Below, piece by piece: positions 8,147 through 14,879 of a stretch of DNA of 37,259 bases. The number at the start of each line of letters is the position of its first letter. The stretch's first letter is position 1. Position numbers and translations under genes: made by a program. The stretch is from CAMLFJ01 sp040902305. Lineage in GTDB: Bacteria > Methylomirabilota > Methylomirabilia > Rokubacteriales > CSP1-6. The notes below the pieces were generated by a model that saw only the letters and a list, made by a program, of their open reading frames with translations, did no database searches and was not told where the DNA came from. The stretch covers positions 1 through 37,259 of the forward strand of contig JBBDXN010000042.1 in assembly GCA_040902305.1 (NCBI GenBank), read 5' to 3'.

Positions 8147-8483
8147 ATGACCCCGCTGGTCCGCCGGTACATCAAGACGAGCTTCGTCTTTCTCCTGACC
8201 GGACTCTTGCTCGGGGGCTATCTCATCGTCGTCCAGTTCGTCCTCGACGACTACCCGCCGCGCCTGCTCGTCACGACCCATGCCCACCTCCTGCTCGTGG
8301 GCTTCGGTCGCACCCGCGCTTCGAGCCACCGCCGAGATCGCCGTGGCGCTGGCGGGCCTGCTCGGGCTGCGGTGGCTGATCGCGCTGGGCGGGATCGGGC
8401 AGCTGGCCGGGGCCGCGCTCTTCGTGCTGAACATGTGGTGGCGCGTGCGCATGCCGCCCGCGGCGCCGCCGCCCTCGCGCTGA
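8147..8483 (+). pseudogene. Remnant of a small multi-helix membrane protein with internal deletion
   Basis: ATG 8147 begins MTPLVRRYIKTSFVFLLTGL, a first membrane helix. A second stretch, RLLVTTHAHLLLVGFG, has an H-x-H of the kind seen in haem-copper-oxidase-like proteins. Frame is then lost near 8310. Another frame resumes as APALRATAEIAVALAG, continues with two hydrophobic segments including LAGAALFVLNMWWRVRM, and stops at 8481-8483. The N- and C-terminal ends look like one four-helix protein whose middle, perhaps 50-80 residues, has been removed out of frame. It lies 10 bp after the phosphoketolase-like gene. The family assignment (CcoN-like N-terminal homologue) is tentative; the two-frame structure is what the sequence shows directly. 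Confidence 0.5.
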
Positions 8484-8493
8484 CGCGAGGGTC

Positions 8494-8521
8494 TTGCCCG
8501 CCGCCGACGCTCGCGTAGACT
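8494..8521 (+). promoter_or_regulatory. Predicted promoter of pdxH with -10 box close to the ATG
   Basis: TTGCCC (8494-8499) and TAGACT (8516-8521) are spaced by 16 bp, a plausible housekeeping-sigma pair. The -10 box ends only 10 nt before the pdxH ATG, so transcription would start at or next to the start codon. No Shine-Dalgarno is visible between them, so a leaderless or near-leaderless mRNA is expected. Confidence 0.4.
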
Positions 8522-8531
8522 GGCTCCCGCG

Positions 8532-9161
8532 ATGAGCGAGCCGCTTCCCGAGACTCTGCCCGCCGATCCGCTGCCCCTCCTCGCCCAGTGGATCGAGGAG
8601 GCCGGGCCCGTGATGAAGACGCCGACCGCGATGGCGCTGGCCACCGTGGACCGCGATGGGCGCCCGACGGCTCGAATGGTCATCTGCCGGGGCTTCGACG
8701 TGGCCCTCGGCTGGCTCGTCTTCTACTCCGACCGCGAGAGCGCCAAGGGGCGGGCCCTGGCCGCCAACCCACGCGCCGCCCTCGTGTTCCACTGGGACGT
8801 GCTCGAGCGGCAGATCCGCGTGGAAGGCCCGGTCACCCATGCGCCCGAGGCCGACTCGGACCGCTACTGGAGCACCCGGCCGCCGGAGGCGCGGGTGGCC
8901 GCGGCGGCGAGCGATCAGAGCCGGCCGATCGCCTCGCGCCGGGCCTTTCTCGACAAGATCGAGGCGACGAAGCACGCGCACGGCGCCCAGGTGCCGCGGC
9001 CGCCGCGCTGGGGCGGCTATCGCGTGTGGGCGGAGCGGGTGGAGCTGTGGGCGGGGCAGCCGGGGCGCGCCCACGATCGCGCGGTGTGGACGCGCGCGCT
9101 CCAGCCCACCGAGACCGGCTTCACCGGCGGCTCGTGGCGGGGGACGCGCCTTCAGCCCTGA
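8532..9161 (+). CDS. pdxH: Pyridoxine/pyridoxamine 5'-phosphate oxidase
   Basis: 209-residue FMN-dependent oxidase that makes pyridoxal 5'-phosphate from PNP or PMP with O2. Conserved elements appear in order: PTAMALATVDRDGRPTARMV, the FMN-binding FYSDRESAKGRALAANP, HWDVLERQIRVEG, the SDRYWSTRPPEARVAAAAS region with DQSRPI, and the C-terminal signature block PRPPRWGGYRVW...VELWAGQPGRAHDR...W...RLQP. It ends with the expected RLxP. Length is close to the usual 210-220. The start is ATG 8532, with no good ribosome site but a -10 box 10 nt upstream. It stands alone on this strand; the convergent neighbours belong to another operon. Confidence 0.93.
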   Translation: MSEPLPETLPADPLPLLAQWIEEAGPVMKTPTAMALATVDRDGRPTARMVICRGFDVALGWLVFYSDRESAKGRALAANPRAALVFHWDVLERQIRVEGPVTHAPEADSDRYWSTRPPEARVAAAASDQSRPIASRRAFLDKIEATKHAHGAQVPRPPRWGGYRVWAERVELWAGQPGRAHDRAVWTRALQPTETGFTGGSWRGTRLQP

Positions 9162-9186
9162 GGCCGGGCGCCGCAGCCGGCCCGGC

Positions 9187-9330
9187 TCAGCTCGGGTGCG
9201 CGCCGCTCCGTGGGGGTAGCGTCGAGGCGCACCAGAGGGCGAGGCCGAGCGGCGTCATGGGCACCGGCGCGACGCCGGCCACCGCGAGGACGAACACGAT
9301 CACCGCGAGGATGCGCAGGGCGAAGCTCAT
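9187..9330 (-). CDS. Small single-helix membrane protein (47 aa)
   Basis: The ATG at 9330 overlaps the TGA of the upstream reductoisomerase-like gene as ATGA, and an AGGAGGA ribosome site lies inside that gene's last codons, so translation is coupled. The product begins MSFALRILAVIVFVLAVAGV, one hydrophobic helix, continues with a second weakly hydrophobic stretch MTPLGLALWCAST, and ends PPRSGAHPS. No family is recognised. Coupling to an intact enzyme gene is the main support for it being real. Confidence 0.55.
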   Translation of the reverse strand: MSFALRILAVIVFVLAVAGVAPVPMTPLGLALWCASTLPPRSGAHPS

Positions 9331-10370
9331 GCTGATCCTCCTGGGCCGGCGCCGGACGAGTCGGGGGATGTCAGGCGGCGGATCCGATCCTCCGCCTCGG
9401 TGATGGGCGAGCCGCCGTGCATCATGGCCCGCGCGAACTCCAGCATCGGATAGCCGTTGCGGGCCTCGTCCTGGAAGCGCTGGGCGAAGCCGCCGCTCTT
9501 GATGTCCTCGAGGGTCTTGCGGAAGCTCTCCGCCATCGCCTCGCGGTCCATCTCGAGCGAGCGCGTGATGCCGCCGAACACCGCGGTGGGCCCGTGATCC
9601 TCCGACGCGCGGAAGAAGCCGCTCTGCCGGAAGGACTGGAAGACCGCTTCCATCTCGCCCGACATGTACATCTCGAGCACCAGCGCCTCCGCGGGCACGC
9701 CCGCGTCGCGCGCGACCTCGAAGGCCATCATCATCGCCATGCCGAGCACCGAGCCCACCGTCTGCTCGATGAAGAGATCGAGCGTGGCCTCGGCCTTGGC
9801 GGTCATCTGGACTGCCCCCGAGCCCGCGCGCAGCACGCCCATGCCGTCGGCGAGCCCCAGCATGCGCTGCTGGGCCCGCCCGCTGCGATCGGCCTCCACG
9901 CCGACGCAGGCCCAGAAGCCCTGGCCGTCCTGATAGCGCGAGCGCGCCGAGTGACCGGCCATGCGTGGCGCCACCAGCAGCACGTCGACCGCCGCGGGTG
10001 GGTGGATGAGCCCGAACGCGAGGCTATATCCCGAGCCGAACGCGATGGCGCTGCCCGGCCGCAGCGCGGGCGCGATCTCTCCGGCGAACAGCGAGGGGAT
10101 GACCTCGTCGGGCAACAGCACGTACACCACGTCCTCGGCGGCCGCGGTGGGGATCGGCACCACCTCGAAGCCCTCGCGGCGCGCCTGCTCCGCGTAGTCG
10201 TCCTCGCGGTTGCCGATGCGCACCTTCGAGCCGGAGTCGCGCAGGTTGAGCGCGGCGGTGCGACCGAGATGGCCGTAGCCGAGCACCGCCACCGATTCGC
10301 CCGCGAGCGCGCCGGTCGGCGCGTCCGCCGCGCGATATACTCTGACCTGCGCTGGGTCCGGATTCGTCAT
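9327..10370 (-). CDS. Ketol-acid reductoisomerase-like protein (IlvC paralogue)
   Basis: 347 residues with the class I KARI plan. The Rossmann start is SVAVLGYGHLGRTAALNLRD with GxGxxG, followed by the cofactor-selecting loop IGNREDDY. APRMAGHSAR stands where KARI has the APKGPGH loop. The C-terminal knotted helical domain has DLFIEQTVGSVLG (the DxxxE metal pair) and LVLEMYMSGEM for the second acidic cluster. True IlvC isomerises and reduces acetohydroxy acids with Mg and NAD(P)H. Here the catalytic-loop Lys is Arg and no ilvB, ilvN or leu genes lie nearby, so it may act on another 2-keto/hydroxy acid. The start ATG 10370 (MTNPDPAQVRV) was chosen at the domain edge; a longer in-frame extension upstream is antisense to the neighbouring gene. 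It is divergent from the FAD monooxygenase. Confidence 0.75.
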   Translation of the reverse strand: MTNPDPAQVRVYRAADAPTGALAGESVAVLGYGHLGRTAALNLRDSGSKVRIGNREDDYAEQARREGFEVVPIPTAAAEDVVYVLLPDEVIPSLFAGEIAPALRPGSAIAFGSGYSLAFGLIHPPAAVDVLLVAPRMAGHSARSRYQDGQGFWACVGVEADRSGRAQQRMLGLADGMGVLRAGSGAVQMTAKAEATLDLFIEQTVGSVLGMAMMMAFEVARDAGVPAEALVLEMYMSGEMEAVFQSFRQSGFFRASEDHGPTAVFGGITRSLEMDREAMAESFRKTLEDIKSGGFAQRFQDEARNGYPMLEFARAMMHGGSPITEAEDRIRRLTSPDSSGAGPGGSA

Positions 10371-10381
10371 TGCGTGATCGT

Positions 10382-10387
10382 ATCCTA
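10382..10387 (-). promoter_or_regulatory. Predicted -10 box of the reductoisomerase-like gene
   Basis: Reading the minus strand, TAGGAT lies 11 nt before the ATG at 10370 and no Shine-Dalgarno fits between them. This is the same arrangement as upstream of pdxH, the DJ-1 gene and the M48-like gene, suggesting leaderless transcription. No convincing -35 is seen. The 81-bp divergent gap to the FAD monooxygenase must hold both promoters. Confidence 0.3.
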
Positions 10388-10451
10388 AATCATCGGCGTT
10401 CGCTCCGGGTTCCGGGCGCGCGCGCCCGAGCATTGTAGCACCGGAGGCGGC

Positions 10452-11696
10452 GTGGCGAGCGGATCGAAGGCGGTCGGCTGTTGCATCGTGGGGGGCGGGC
10501 CCGCCGGCATGATGCTGGGCCTGCTGCTGGCGCGGGCCGGGGTGTCGGTACGCGTGCTGGAGAAGCATGCCGACTTCCTCCGGGACTTCCGGGGCGATAC
10601 CATCCACCCCTCCACGCTCGAGTTGATGCACGAGCTGGGCATCCTGGAAGAGTTCTTGCAACTCCCGCATCAGAAGGTACCGCGCCTGGCCGCCCAGTTC
10701 GGAGATTTTCCGGTGACCATCGCCGACTTCACGCACCTGCGAACCACGTGCCGGTTCATCGCGCTGATGCCGCAATGGGACTTTCTCGACTTCCTGGCCG
10801 GCCACGCGAAGCGGTACCCCACCTTCCAGCTCGAGATGCGGGCGGAGGCGACCGGACTCATCGAGGAGGCGGGGCGGGTGACCGGCGTCCGCGCCACCAC
10901 GCCGGCGGGCCCCGTCGAGGTGCGCGCCGATCTGGTGGTCGCCGCCGACGGACGCTCCTCGGTGCTGCGCGAGCGGGCCCGGCTGCACGTGGAGGACCTG
11001 GGCGCGCCCATGGACGTGTTCTGGTTCGGGCTCTCCCGCCGACCGCAGGACCCCGAGGCGACCATGGGCCGCTTCGACGTCGGCCGGATCTTCATCCTGA
11101 TCAACCGCGGCGAGCACTGGCAGTGCGGCTTCGTGATCCCCAAGGGTTCCGCAGAAGACGTCCGCCGCCGCGGCCTCGACGCCTTCCGCGCCTCCGTGAT
11201 CCGGCTCGCCCCCTTCACCGCCGATCGGATCGGGGAGGAGATCCGCGCCTGGGAGGACGTGAAGCTGCTGACCGTGACGGTGGATCGGCTGCGGCAGTGG
11301 TATCGCCCCGGGCTGCTCTGCCTCGGCGACGCCGCGCACGCCATGTCGCCCGTCGGCGGGGTGGGCATCAACCTCGCGATCCAGGACGCGGTGGCCGCGG
11401 CCAATCTGCTCTGGGAGCCGCTGCGAGCAGGCCGGCCCACCACCGATCACCTTCGCCGCGTGCAACGGCGCCGGCAGTGGCCGACCCGCGTCACCCAGGG
11501 GCTACAGCTCCTGGTCCAGCGGCGCATCATCACCCAGGCGCTGCGCGGCGGCCAAGCGCTAGACGGCGGCACCGCCCGGCTGGCTCCACCGCTCTTCGTC
11601 AGGCTCCTCGCGCGCTACGCCGTCCTGCAGCGCCTGCCCGCCCGCCTGATAGGCGTAGGCGTCCGCGCCGAGCACGTCCACTCCCCGCCCGCCTAG
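10452..11696 (+). CDS. FAD-dependent monooxygenase (PHBH/UbiH-like fold)
   Basis: 414-residue group A flavoprotein hydroxylase family member. The dinucleotide-binding loop GGGPAGMMLGLLLARAG is at residues 14-30. DTIHPSTLELMHELG follows, then the mid-protein LVVAADGRSSVLRE (the DG motif), and GDAAHAMSPVGGVGINLAIQ in the GD motif that contacts the FAD ribityl chain. These enzymes use NAD(P)H and O2 to hydroxylate aromatic or other small substrates; the substrate here cannot be read. The start is GTG 10452 with GGAGG 5 bp upstream. It ends in TAG 3 bp before a repeat that borders an assembly gap. The last 80 residues are Arg/Leu-rich and typical for the family. Confidence 0.88.
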   Translation: MASGSKAVGCCIVGGGPAGMMLGLLLARAGVSVRVLEKHADFLRDFRGDTIHPSTLELMHELGILEEFLQLPHQKVPRLAAQFGDFPVTIADFTHLRTTCRFIALMPQWDFLDFLAGHAKRYPTFQLEMRAEATGLIEEAGRVTGVRATTPAGPVEVRADLVVAADGRSSVLRERARLHVEDLGAPMDVFWFGLSRRPQDPEATMGRFDVGRIFILINRGEHWQCGFVIPKGSAEDVRRRGLDAFRASVIRLAPFTADRIGEEIRAWEDVKLLTVTVDRLRQWYRPGLLCLGDAAHAMSPVGGVGINLAIQDAVAAANLLWEPLRAGRPTTDHLRRVQRRRQWPTRVTQGLQLLVQRRIITQALRGGQALDGGTARLAPPLFVRLLARYAVLQRLPARLIGVGVRAEHVHSPPA

Positions 11697-11699
11697 TCT

Positions 11700-11791
11700 G
11701 GGGTCAGGTCTTACATTACGACATTTCCCTGGTGGTGGGTGAGTCAGGCGCGCGCGGAAATGTCGTAATGTAAGNNNNNNNNNNTGACCCC
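11700..11791. repeat. Inverted repeat of a dispersed element (REP/RAYT-like), interrupted by a gap
   Basis: The left arm, 29 nt at 11700-11728, starts GGGGTCAGGTCTTACATT. The right arm begins at 11756 as its exact reverse complement through 11774, then a 10-N gap, then TGACCCC at 11785-11791. The arms are separated by 27 nt. A half copy with two mismatches occurs at 28882-28908, also directly at a gap. GGGGTCAG...CTGACCCC termini are typical of repeats mobilised by REP-associated Y1 transposases, but no transposase is visible here, so the class is inference. Confidence 0.75.
11775..11784. other. Assembly gap (10 N)
   Basis: Ten Ns interrupt the right arm of the inverted repeat. From the symmetry of the arms only about three bases (ACC) are expected if nothing else is missing, so the N count is a placeholder. 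The assembler probably broke here because the repeat is multicopy. Confidence 0.9.
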
Positions 11792-11803
11792 GATCTGACC
11801 CGA

Positions 11804-12061
11804 TCAGCGCTCGCCGGTGGCGGAGAACTCGACGTCCTTGACGACGCCGGCGCTGTCGAACTGGACGACCAGGATCTGCCGGTAGATCTTGAGATTGAGG
11901 GCGGTGCCCCTCGTTTGTTCGTAGAGATAGACGGTCGCCCGCGTGTCCTGGTCGGCGACGAGCGGATACCGGTAGACGCCGTGGGGCGGGCCCAGCAGCG
12001 TCACCACCGCCGACTACGTGGTCTCGCCCTTCTTGATCTGCGGCGCCTTCGCGGCGTCGAA
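11804..12061 (-). pseudogene. BamE/SmpA-like lipoprotein remnant with in-frame TAG
   Basis: Read on the minus strand from about 12061, one frame gives DFDAAKAPQIKKGETT, then TAG (12016-12014), then SAVVTLLGPPHGVYRYP, and on to VVKDVEFSATGER and a stop at 11804. The phrase IKKGETTxxxVxxLLGPP and the ending VVKDVxFSxxGER are typical of small outer-membrane-assembly (BamE/OmlA) domains, which act in the outer membrane or periplasm. No signal peptide or lipobox remains: the N-terminus is replaced at about 12062 by an unrelated fragment on the other strand. The nonsense codon plus truncation indicate a dead gene. Confidence 0.6.
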
Positions 12062-12062
12062 G

Positions 12063-12209
12063 TCCGCCCGCGCGGGCGACGTGGCGGGCGCCGAGGAGCA
12101 TCTCGCCATCGCGCGGGCCCGGTTCCAGGAGATGGGGATGACCTTCTGGCTGGAGCGGCTGGAGCTCGATCAGGTGGGCCCGGCGGGCACCGGACCGGCC
12201 GCGATCTGA
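12063..12209 (+). pseudogene. C-terminal tail of a TPR/adenylate-cyclase-type regulator (remnant)
   Basis: The plus-strand frame reads RAGDVAGAEEHLAIARARFQ then EMGMTFWLERLELDQVG and stops at 12207-12209. This is the kind of last TPR helix pair that ends large ATPase or guanylate/adenylate-cyclase proteins in soil bacteria. Nothing of the remaining several hundred residues precedes it; instead the BamE-like remnant abuts on the opposite strand at about 12062. It is probably a breakpoint scar of a deletion or rearrangement beside the repeat. Confidence 0.4.
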
Positions 12210-12212
12210 TCG

Positions 12213-12584
12213 TCAGGTCTCGAGCACCCACTGCACGAGGGTGCGGAGGTCCTCCACCGTGAAGGGCTTGGTCAGGACCGGATCGCCGGTCTCGGCCAGG
12301 AAGGGCACGAACTGGTCGGCGCCGGCGTGGCCGGTCACGAAGATCACCCGGGGCAGCGCCTGACCGAAGCGCTTGCGCAGCGCCTCGTGCAGCCCGGGGC
12401 CGTCGAGGTTCGGCATCTGCAGGTCGCTGATGATCAGGTCGTAGCTGCGCTGCTCGATGCGGTAGAGCGCCTCGACCCCGTCGCGGGCCGTGTCCACCTC
12501 GTGGTCGTCGAGCAGCAGGATATGCGCGATCAGCTCGCGGAGACTGCCCTCGTCTTCCACCACCAGGATGAGCCGAGGTCGCAT
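12213..12584 (-). CDS. Single-domain response regulator (CheY-like receiver)
   Basis: 123-residue receiver with no output domain. The acidic pocket is in VVEDEGSLRE, the phospho-acceptor Asp in LIISDLQMPNLDG (about residue 53), the switch Thr in IFVTGHA, and the invariant Lys in VLTKPF. Such proteins pass a phosphoryl group between kinases and partners or bind a target protein when phosphorylated. It starts with ATG 12584, 21 bp downstream of a second receiver gene of identical length, so the two are an apparent tandem duplication. The partner kinase is not in the vicinity; the closest, at 1623, is defective. Confidence 0.92.
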   Translation of the reverse strand: MRPRLILVVEDEGSLRELIAHILLLDDHEVDTARDGVEALYRIEQRSYDLIISDLQMPNLDGPGLHEALRKRFGQALPRVIFVTGHAGADQFVPFLAETGDPVLTKPFTVEDLRTLVQWVLET

Positions 12585-12605
12585 GGCGAGGCCCTCACCG
12601 CCCGC

Positions 12606-12977
12606 TCATGACGCGAGCACCCGCCCCACCAGATCGAGCACGCGGCCCGGCTTGAGCGGCTTCGTGAGCACCGGGGCGTGCAGGTTGGCGAGGAAGCTGC
12701 CGTAGTGCGGATCGAAGGTGCCCCACGTGAGGAAGACCACCTGGGGCGGGGCGTCTCCGAACCGCTCGGCGAGCGCGGCGAGCAGTCCGGGGCCGTCGAG
12801 GTCCGGCATGCGGACGTCGGCGATCACCAGGTCGTAGCGGCGCTGGTCGAGGAGCAGGAGCGCCGAGTCGGCGTCACTGGCCCCGTCCACCTCGTATCCG
12901 TCCAGGCTCAGCACGTCGATGAGGGACTGCCTCACCGCGGCTTCGGCATCCACGGCCAGGATCAGGCGTGCGGCCAC
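12606..12977 (-). CDS. Single-domain response regulator (CheY-like receiver), diverged copy
   Basis: 123-residue receiver beginning VAARLILAVDAEAAVRQSLI. The phospho-acceptor is in LVIADVRMPDLDGPGLL, the Thr in VVFLTWGTFD, and the Lys in VLTKPLKPG. It is clearly related to the neighbour at 12213 (shared MPxLDGPGL and ALxxRFG). The second acidic residue of the metal-binding pair is Ala here (VDAE in place of V-D/E-D-E), which may weaken Mg binding. GTG 12977 was chosen because the frame upstream runs into antisense sequence and the family begins with this strand. It probably forms a two-gene unit with 12213. Confidence 0.85.
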   Translation of the reverse strand: MAARLILAVDAEAAVRQSLIDVLSLDGYEVDGASDADSALLLLDQRRYDLVIADVRMPDLDGPGLLAALAERFGDAPPQVVFLTWGTFDPHYGSFLANLHAPVLTKPLKPGRVLDLVGRVLAS

Positions 12978-13026
12978 GCCAGCACGATACCGGGTCGGCT
13001 CCGCGGGAGCAAGATTCGGCGGCGCC

Positions 13027-13785
13027 CTAGCGCCGCGAGCGGCGGCAGCCGTCCTGGCGGGCCTCGGCCTCGGTGGCGTAGCAGCGCTCGCTGCGGCTCT
13101 CCAGGTACGCCGGGCTGCTCGGCACGTAGTAGATGCACCGCTCGGAGGAGTAGGTATGGAAGTCGGCCTTGATGGGGTGGGTGAGCGGGCAGCTCGCGCG
13201 GCCCTTCGGCTCGACCCCGGGACGGGCCTGCGTGGTCTTCGGCGCCGCCGCCGGGGCGGGCGTGCCGCCCGAGGGGGGCGTGGCGAGCCCGGCCACCTTC
13301 CAGATCCCCATCTTCGCGGCGCGCGCCTGCTCCTGGCGGCGCAGCAAGGTCTCCTGATGCCGGACATTCGGAGTGCCGGTGACGACCTGGCCGAGGCCCT
13401 GCCCGATCATCTCCGCGTTGGCCATCACGTCGCCGAGCCAGACGTAGGCCAGCAGCCGGCCCTCGGGGTCCCGCTCCTCGACGTCCAGCTCGAGCCGCAC
13501 GTTCTTGGCATAGGTGAGGCCGTGATTGAAGCGCAGGGCCTCGCGGCCCAGCGGCTCGCCCGTCTCGGGCGCGCCGCCACCGGGCTCGGGCGAGCTGACG
13601 CCGATATAGCGGACGCGCTCGACCTCGCCGTTGACGAAGACGTGGAGGGTGTCGCCGCTCAGGACTTTCACGACGGCGCCGGGCAGGCTGCGCGGCCGCG
13701 CCGGCTGCTGGCTCCACGCGGGGGTCCCCGCGAGCGTCTGGAGCACGCCGGCGATGAGCACGCAGGCCACCGCCGCCCGGGACAC
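13027..13785 (-). CDS. Exported SNase-like (thermonuclease) protein with C-terminal Cys-rich domain
   Basis: 252 residues. An N-terminal signal sequence (AVACVLIAGVLQTLAGTPAW) is followed by a staphylococcal-nuclease-like OB fold: AVVKVLSGDTLHVFVNGEVE, RVRYIGVSSPE (with the catalytic-type Arg and Glu), LGREALRF, LELDVEERDPEGRLLAYVW, ending RAAKMGIWK. A Pro/Ala linker leads to a second domain, CPLTHPIKADFHTYSSERCI...SERCYATEAEARQDGCRR. This resembles the small metal-binding-like (sunset) module often attached to secreted SNases. It presumably degrades nucleic acid outside the cytoplasm. GTG 13785 shares one base with the TAG of the upstream gene (TAGTG), so the two are coupled. Confidence 0.85.
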   Translation of the reverse strand: MSRAAVACVLIAGVLQTLAGTPAWSQQPARPRSLPGAVVKVLSGDTLHVFVNGEVERVRYIGVSSPEPGGGAPETGEPLGREALRFNHGLTYAKNVRLELDVEERDPEGRLLAYVWLGDVMANAEMIGQGLGQVVTGTPNVRHQETLLRRQEQARAAKMGIWKVAGLATPPSGGTPAPAAAPKTTQARPGVEPKGRASCPLTHPIKADFHTYSSERCIYYVPSSPAYLESRSERCYATEAEARQDGCRRSRR

Positions 13786-14033
13786 TACTTGCGACCTTCG
13801 CTCAGCGAGCGCTCCAGCGCTTCCCGGCGGAGCCGCTCGGCGGCGAGCTGATCGTTCAGCGTCTTGGTCTCCGCCTCCAGTCGCTGCAGCTCCTGGGTCT
13901 GCTGGTCGCGCAGAGCGGTCTGCTCCTGGGCGCCCTTCTGGCGCCAGAGCAGATCGGCGGCGACCCCGCCCCCCACGAGCCCGAGGATGCCCCACACCGC
14001 GACACGCTTGAGCACGGCCTTGCTCATGTCCAT
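13785..14033 (-). CDS. Small membrane-anchored coiled-coil protein (82 aa)
   Basis: ATG 14033 (or ATG 14027) follows a GGAGAGG ribosome site. Residues about 9-28 (RVAVWGILGLVGGGVAADLL) form one membrane helix. The rest (QEQTALRDQQTQELQRLEAE and on) is a continuous heptad-like coiled coil ending SEGRK. No enzyme motif is present. It is translationally coupled to the SNase-like gene through TAGTG, suggesting an inner-membrane scaffold or partner for that exported nuclease. The family is not recognised. Confidence 0.65.
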   Translation of the reverse strand: MDMSKAVLKRVAVWGILGLVGGGVAADLLWRQKGAQEQTALRDQQTQELQRLEAETKTLNDQLAAERLRREALERSLSEGRK

Positions 14034-14058
14034 GGCGAGCCTCTCCTCGGAGCGGGGG

Positions 14059-14736
14059 TCAGTCCACCAGGGCGATCGCGCGCACCGGGGAGCCGTCGGC
14101 GCCCGTCACCCGCAGCGGCAGGGCGATGACCCGGCAGCGCGGCGCGCCGATCCGGTCCAGGTTGGTCAGGTATTCGATCACGGTGATGCCCTTCGGGAAG
14201 AAGACGTGGTGCGTGGTGCACTCCTCGCGCGCGATCTTCGTGCCCGGCGAGAAGATCGAGGTGCGGATGCAGTAGTCGGGCGGGTAGTCGTAGCCCACCA
14301 CCTTCGCCCCCCGCGCCACGAGCCACTCGCAGGCGCCGCGCCCGGTGTAGGGCGCGTCCTTCCAGAAGCGCTCGCTCTCCACCGGGCAGCGGGCCGGCCA
14401 GTCCGTGCGCAGCAGCACGATATCGCCCGCCTGCACGTGGCCGCCGCGCCGATCGAGATCCGCGGCGGTCACCTCCGCGTTCTCGCCGAGGTGAGTGAGA
14501 TCCACCACCGCGGCGGGGCCCATCCACTGATCCACCGGCATGGAGGCGATGTCGCGGTCGCCCGGGAGGAAGTGCACCGGGGCGTCCACGTGGGTATAGG
14601 CGTGGCAGCCCAGGGTGAGGACGGTGGACTGGAAGTTGGCCCCGGCCTCGTGGGTCGATCGGCGCTCGCTCGCCACCGTCCAGCGGAAGTGCGGGCCGAT
14701 GGGGAAGCTCAGGTCCACCACGCGCATGACGCTCAT
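14059..14736 (-). CDS. Cyclase-family metal hydrolase (kynurenine formamidase-like)
   Basis: 225-residue PF04199-type hydrolase. The metal-binding motif HxGTHxDxPxHF appears as HAYTHVDAPVHF (residues 45-56). Further conserved parts are LSFPIGPHFRW near the start, GDIVLLRTDW, GAKVVGYDYP, and the C-terminal HHVFFPKGITVIEYLTNLD and CRVIALPLRVTGADGSPVR. Members hydrolyse N-formylkynurenine, cyclic amides or related bonds; the substrate here is undetermined. Tyr replaces the usual Gly in H-x-G-T-H, a mild divergence. ATG 14736 is preferred. It is likely the first gene of a minus-strand unit with the coiled-coil and SNase genes, 25 bp upstream of the former. Confidence 0.85.
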   Translation of the reverse strand: MSVMRVVDLSFPIGPHFRWTVASERRSTHEAGANFQSTVLTLGCHAYTHVDAPVHFLPGDRDIASMPVDQWMGPAAVVDLTHLGENAEVTAADLDRRGGHVQAGDIVLLRTDWPARCPVESERFWKDAPYTGRGACEWLVARGAKVVGYDYPPDYCIRTSIFSPGTKIAREECTTHHVFFPKGITVIEYLTNLDRIGAPRCRVIALPLRVTGADGSPVRAIALVD

Positions 14737-14786
14737 GGTGTCCCGCGTCCCGGGGGCTTGTCAACGCAAGTCAAAGAACCATTCCT

Positions 14787-14854
14787 CCTCACTCCCCTCT
14801 CCCCTCAGGGGAGAGGGCAGGGTGAGGGGTGGCGCAGGGTGAGGGGTGGCGCAG
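14787..14854. repeat. Dispersed GC-rich palindrome, copy A, with a 17-bp tandem duplication
   Basis: 14787-14829 is a near-palindrome: CCTCACTCCCCTCTCCCC, loop TCA, then GGGGAGAGGGCAGGGTGAGG plus GG. Related copies lie at 23416, 25257 and 30483. Here the right end is extended: the 17-mer GGTGAGGGGTGGCGCAG at 14821-14837 is repeated exactly at 14838-14854. It lies between divergent genes, 25 bp before the DJ-1-family ATG. Confidence 0.85.
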
Positions 14855-14863
14855 GGGGGGTGC

Positions 14864-14869
14864 TATAGT
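14864..14869 (+). promoter_or_regulatory. Predicted -10 box of the DJ-1/PfpI gene
   Basis: TATAGT ends 10 nt before the ATG at 14880, with no ribosome site between. The -35 region would fall inside the tandem repeat of palindrome copy A and has no TTGACA-like sequence. This suggests a leaderless message, possibly one whose upstream control region was overwritten by the repeat. Confidence 0.35.
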
Positions 14870-14879
14870 CCCGGGCACG

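Noticed and set aside
5470..8175. 901-codon minus-strand open frame opposite the phosphoketolase-like gene
   Set aside because: High GC keeps antisense frames open. It is Arg/His/Gly-rich without motifs, while the plus strand encodes a recognisable enzyme.
12014..12016. In-frame TAG in the BamE-like remnant as possible recoding (pyrrolysine or suppression)
   Set aside because: The gene also lacks its N-terminus and has no conserved reason for recoding; a nonsense mutation in a dead gene is simpler.
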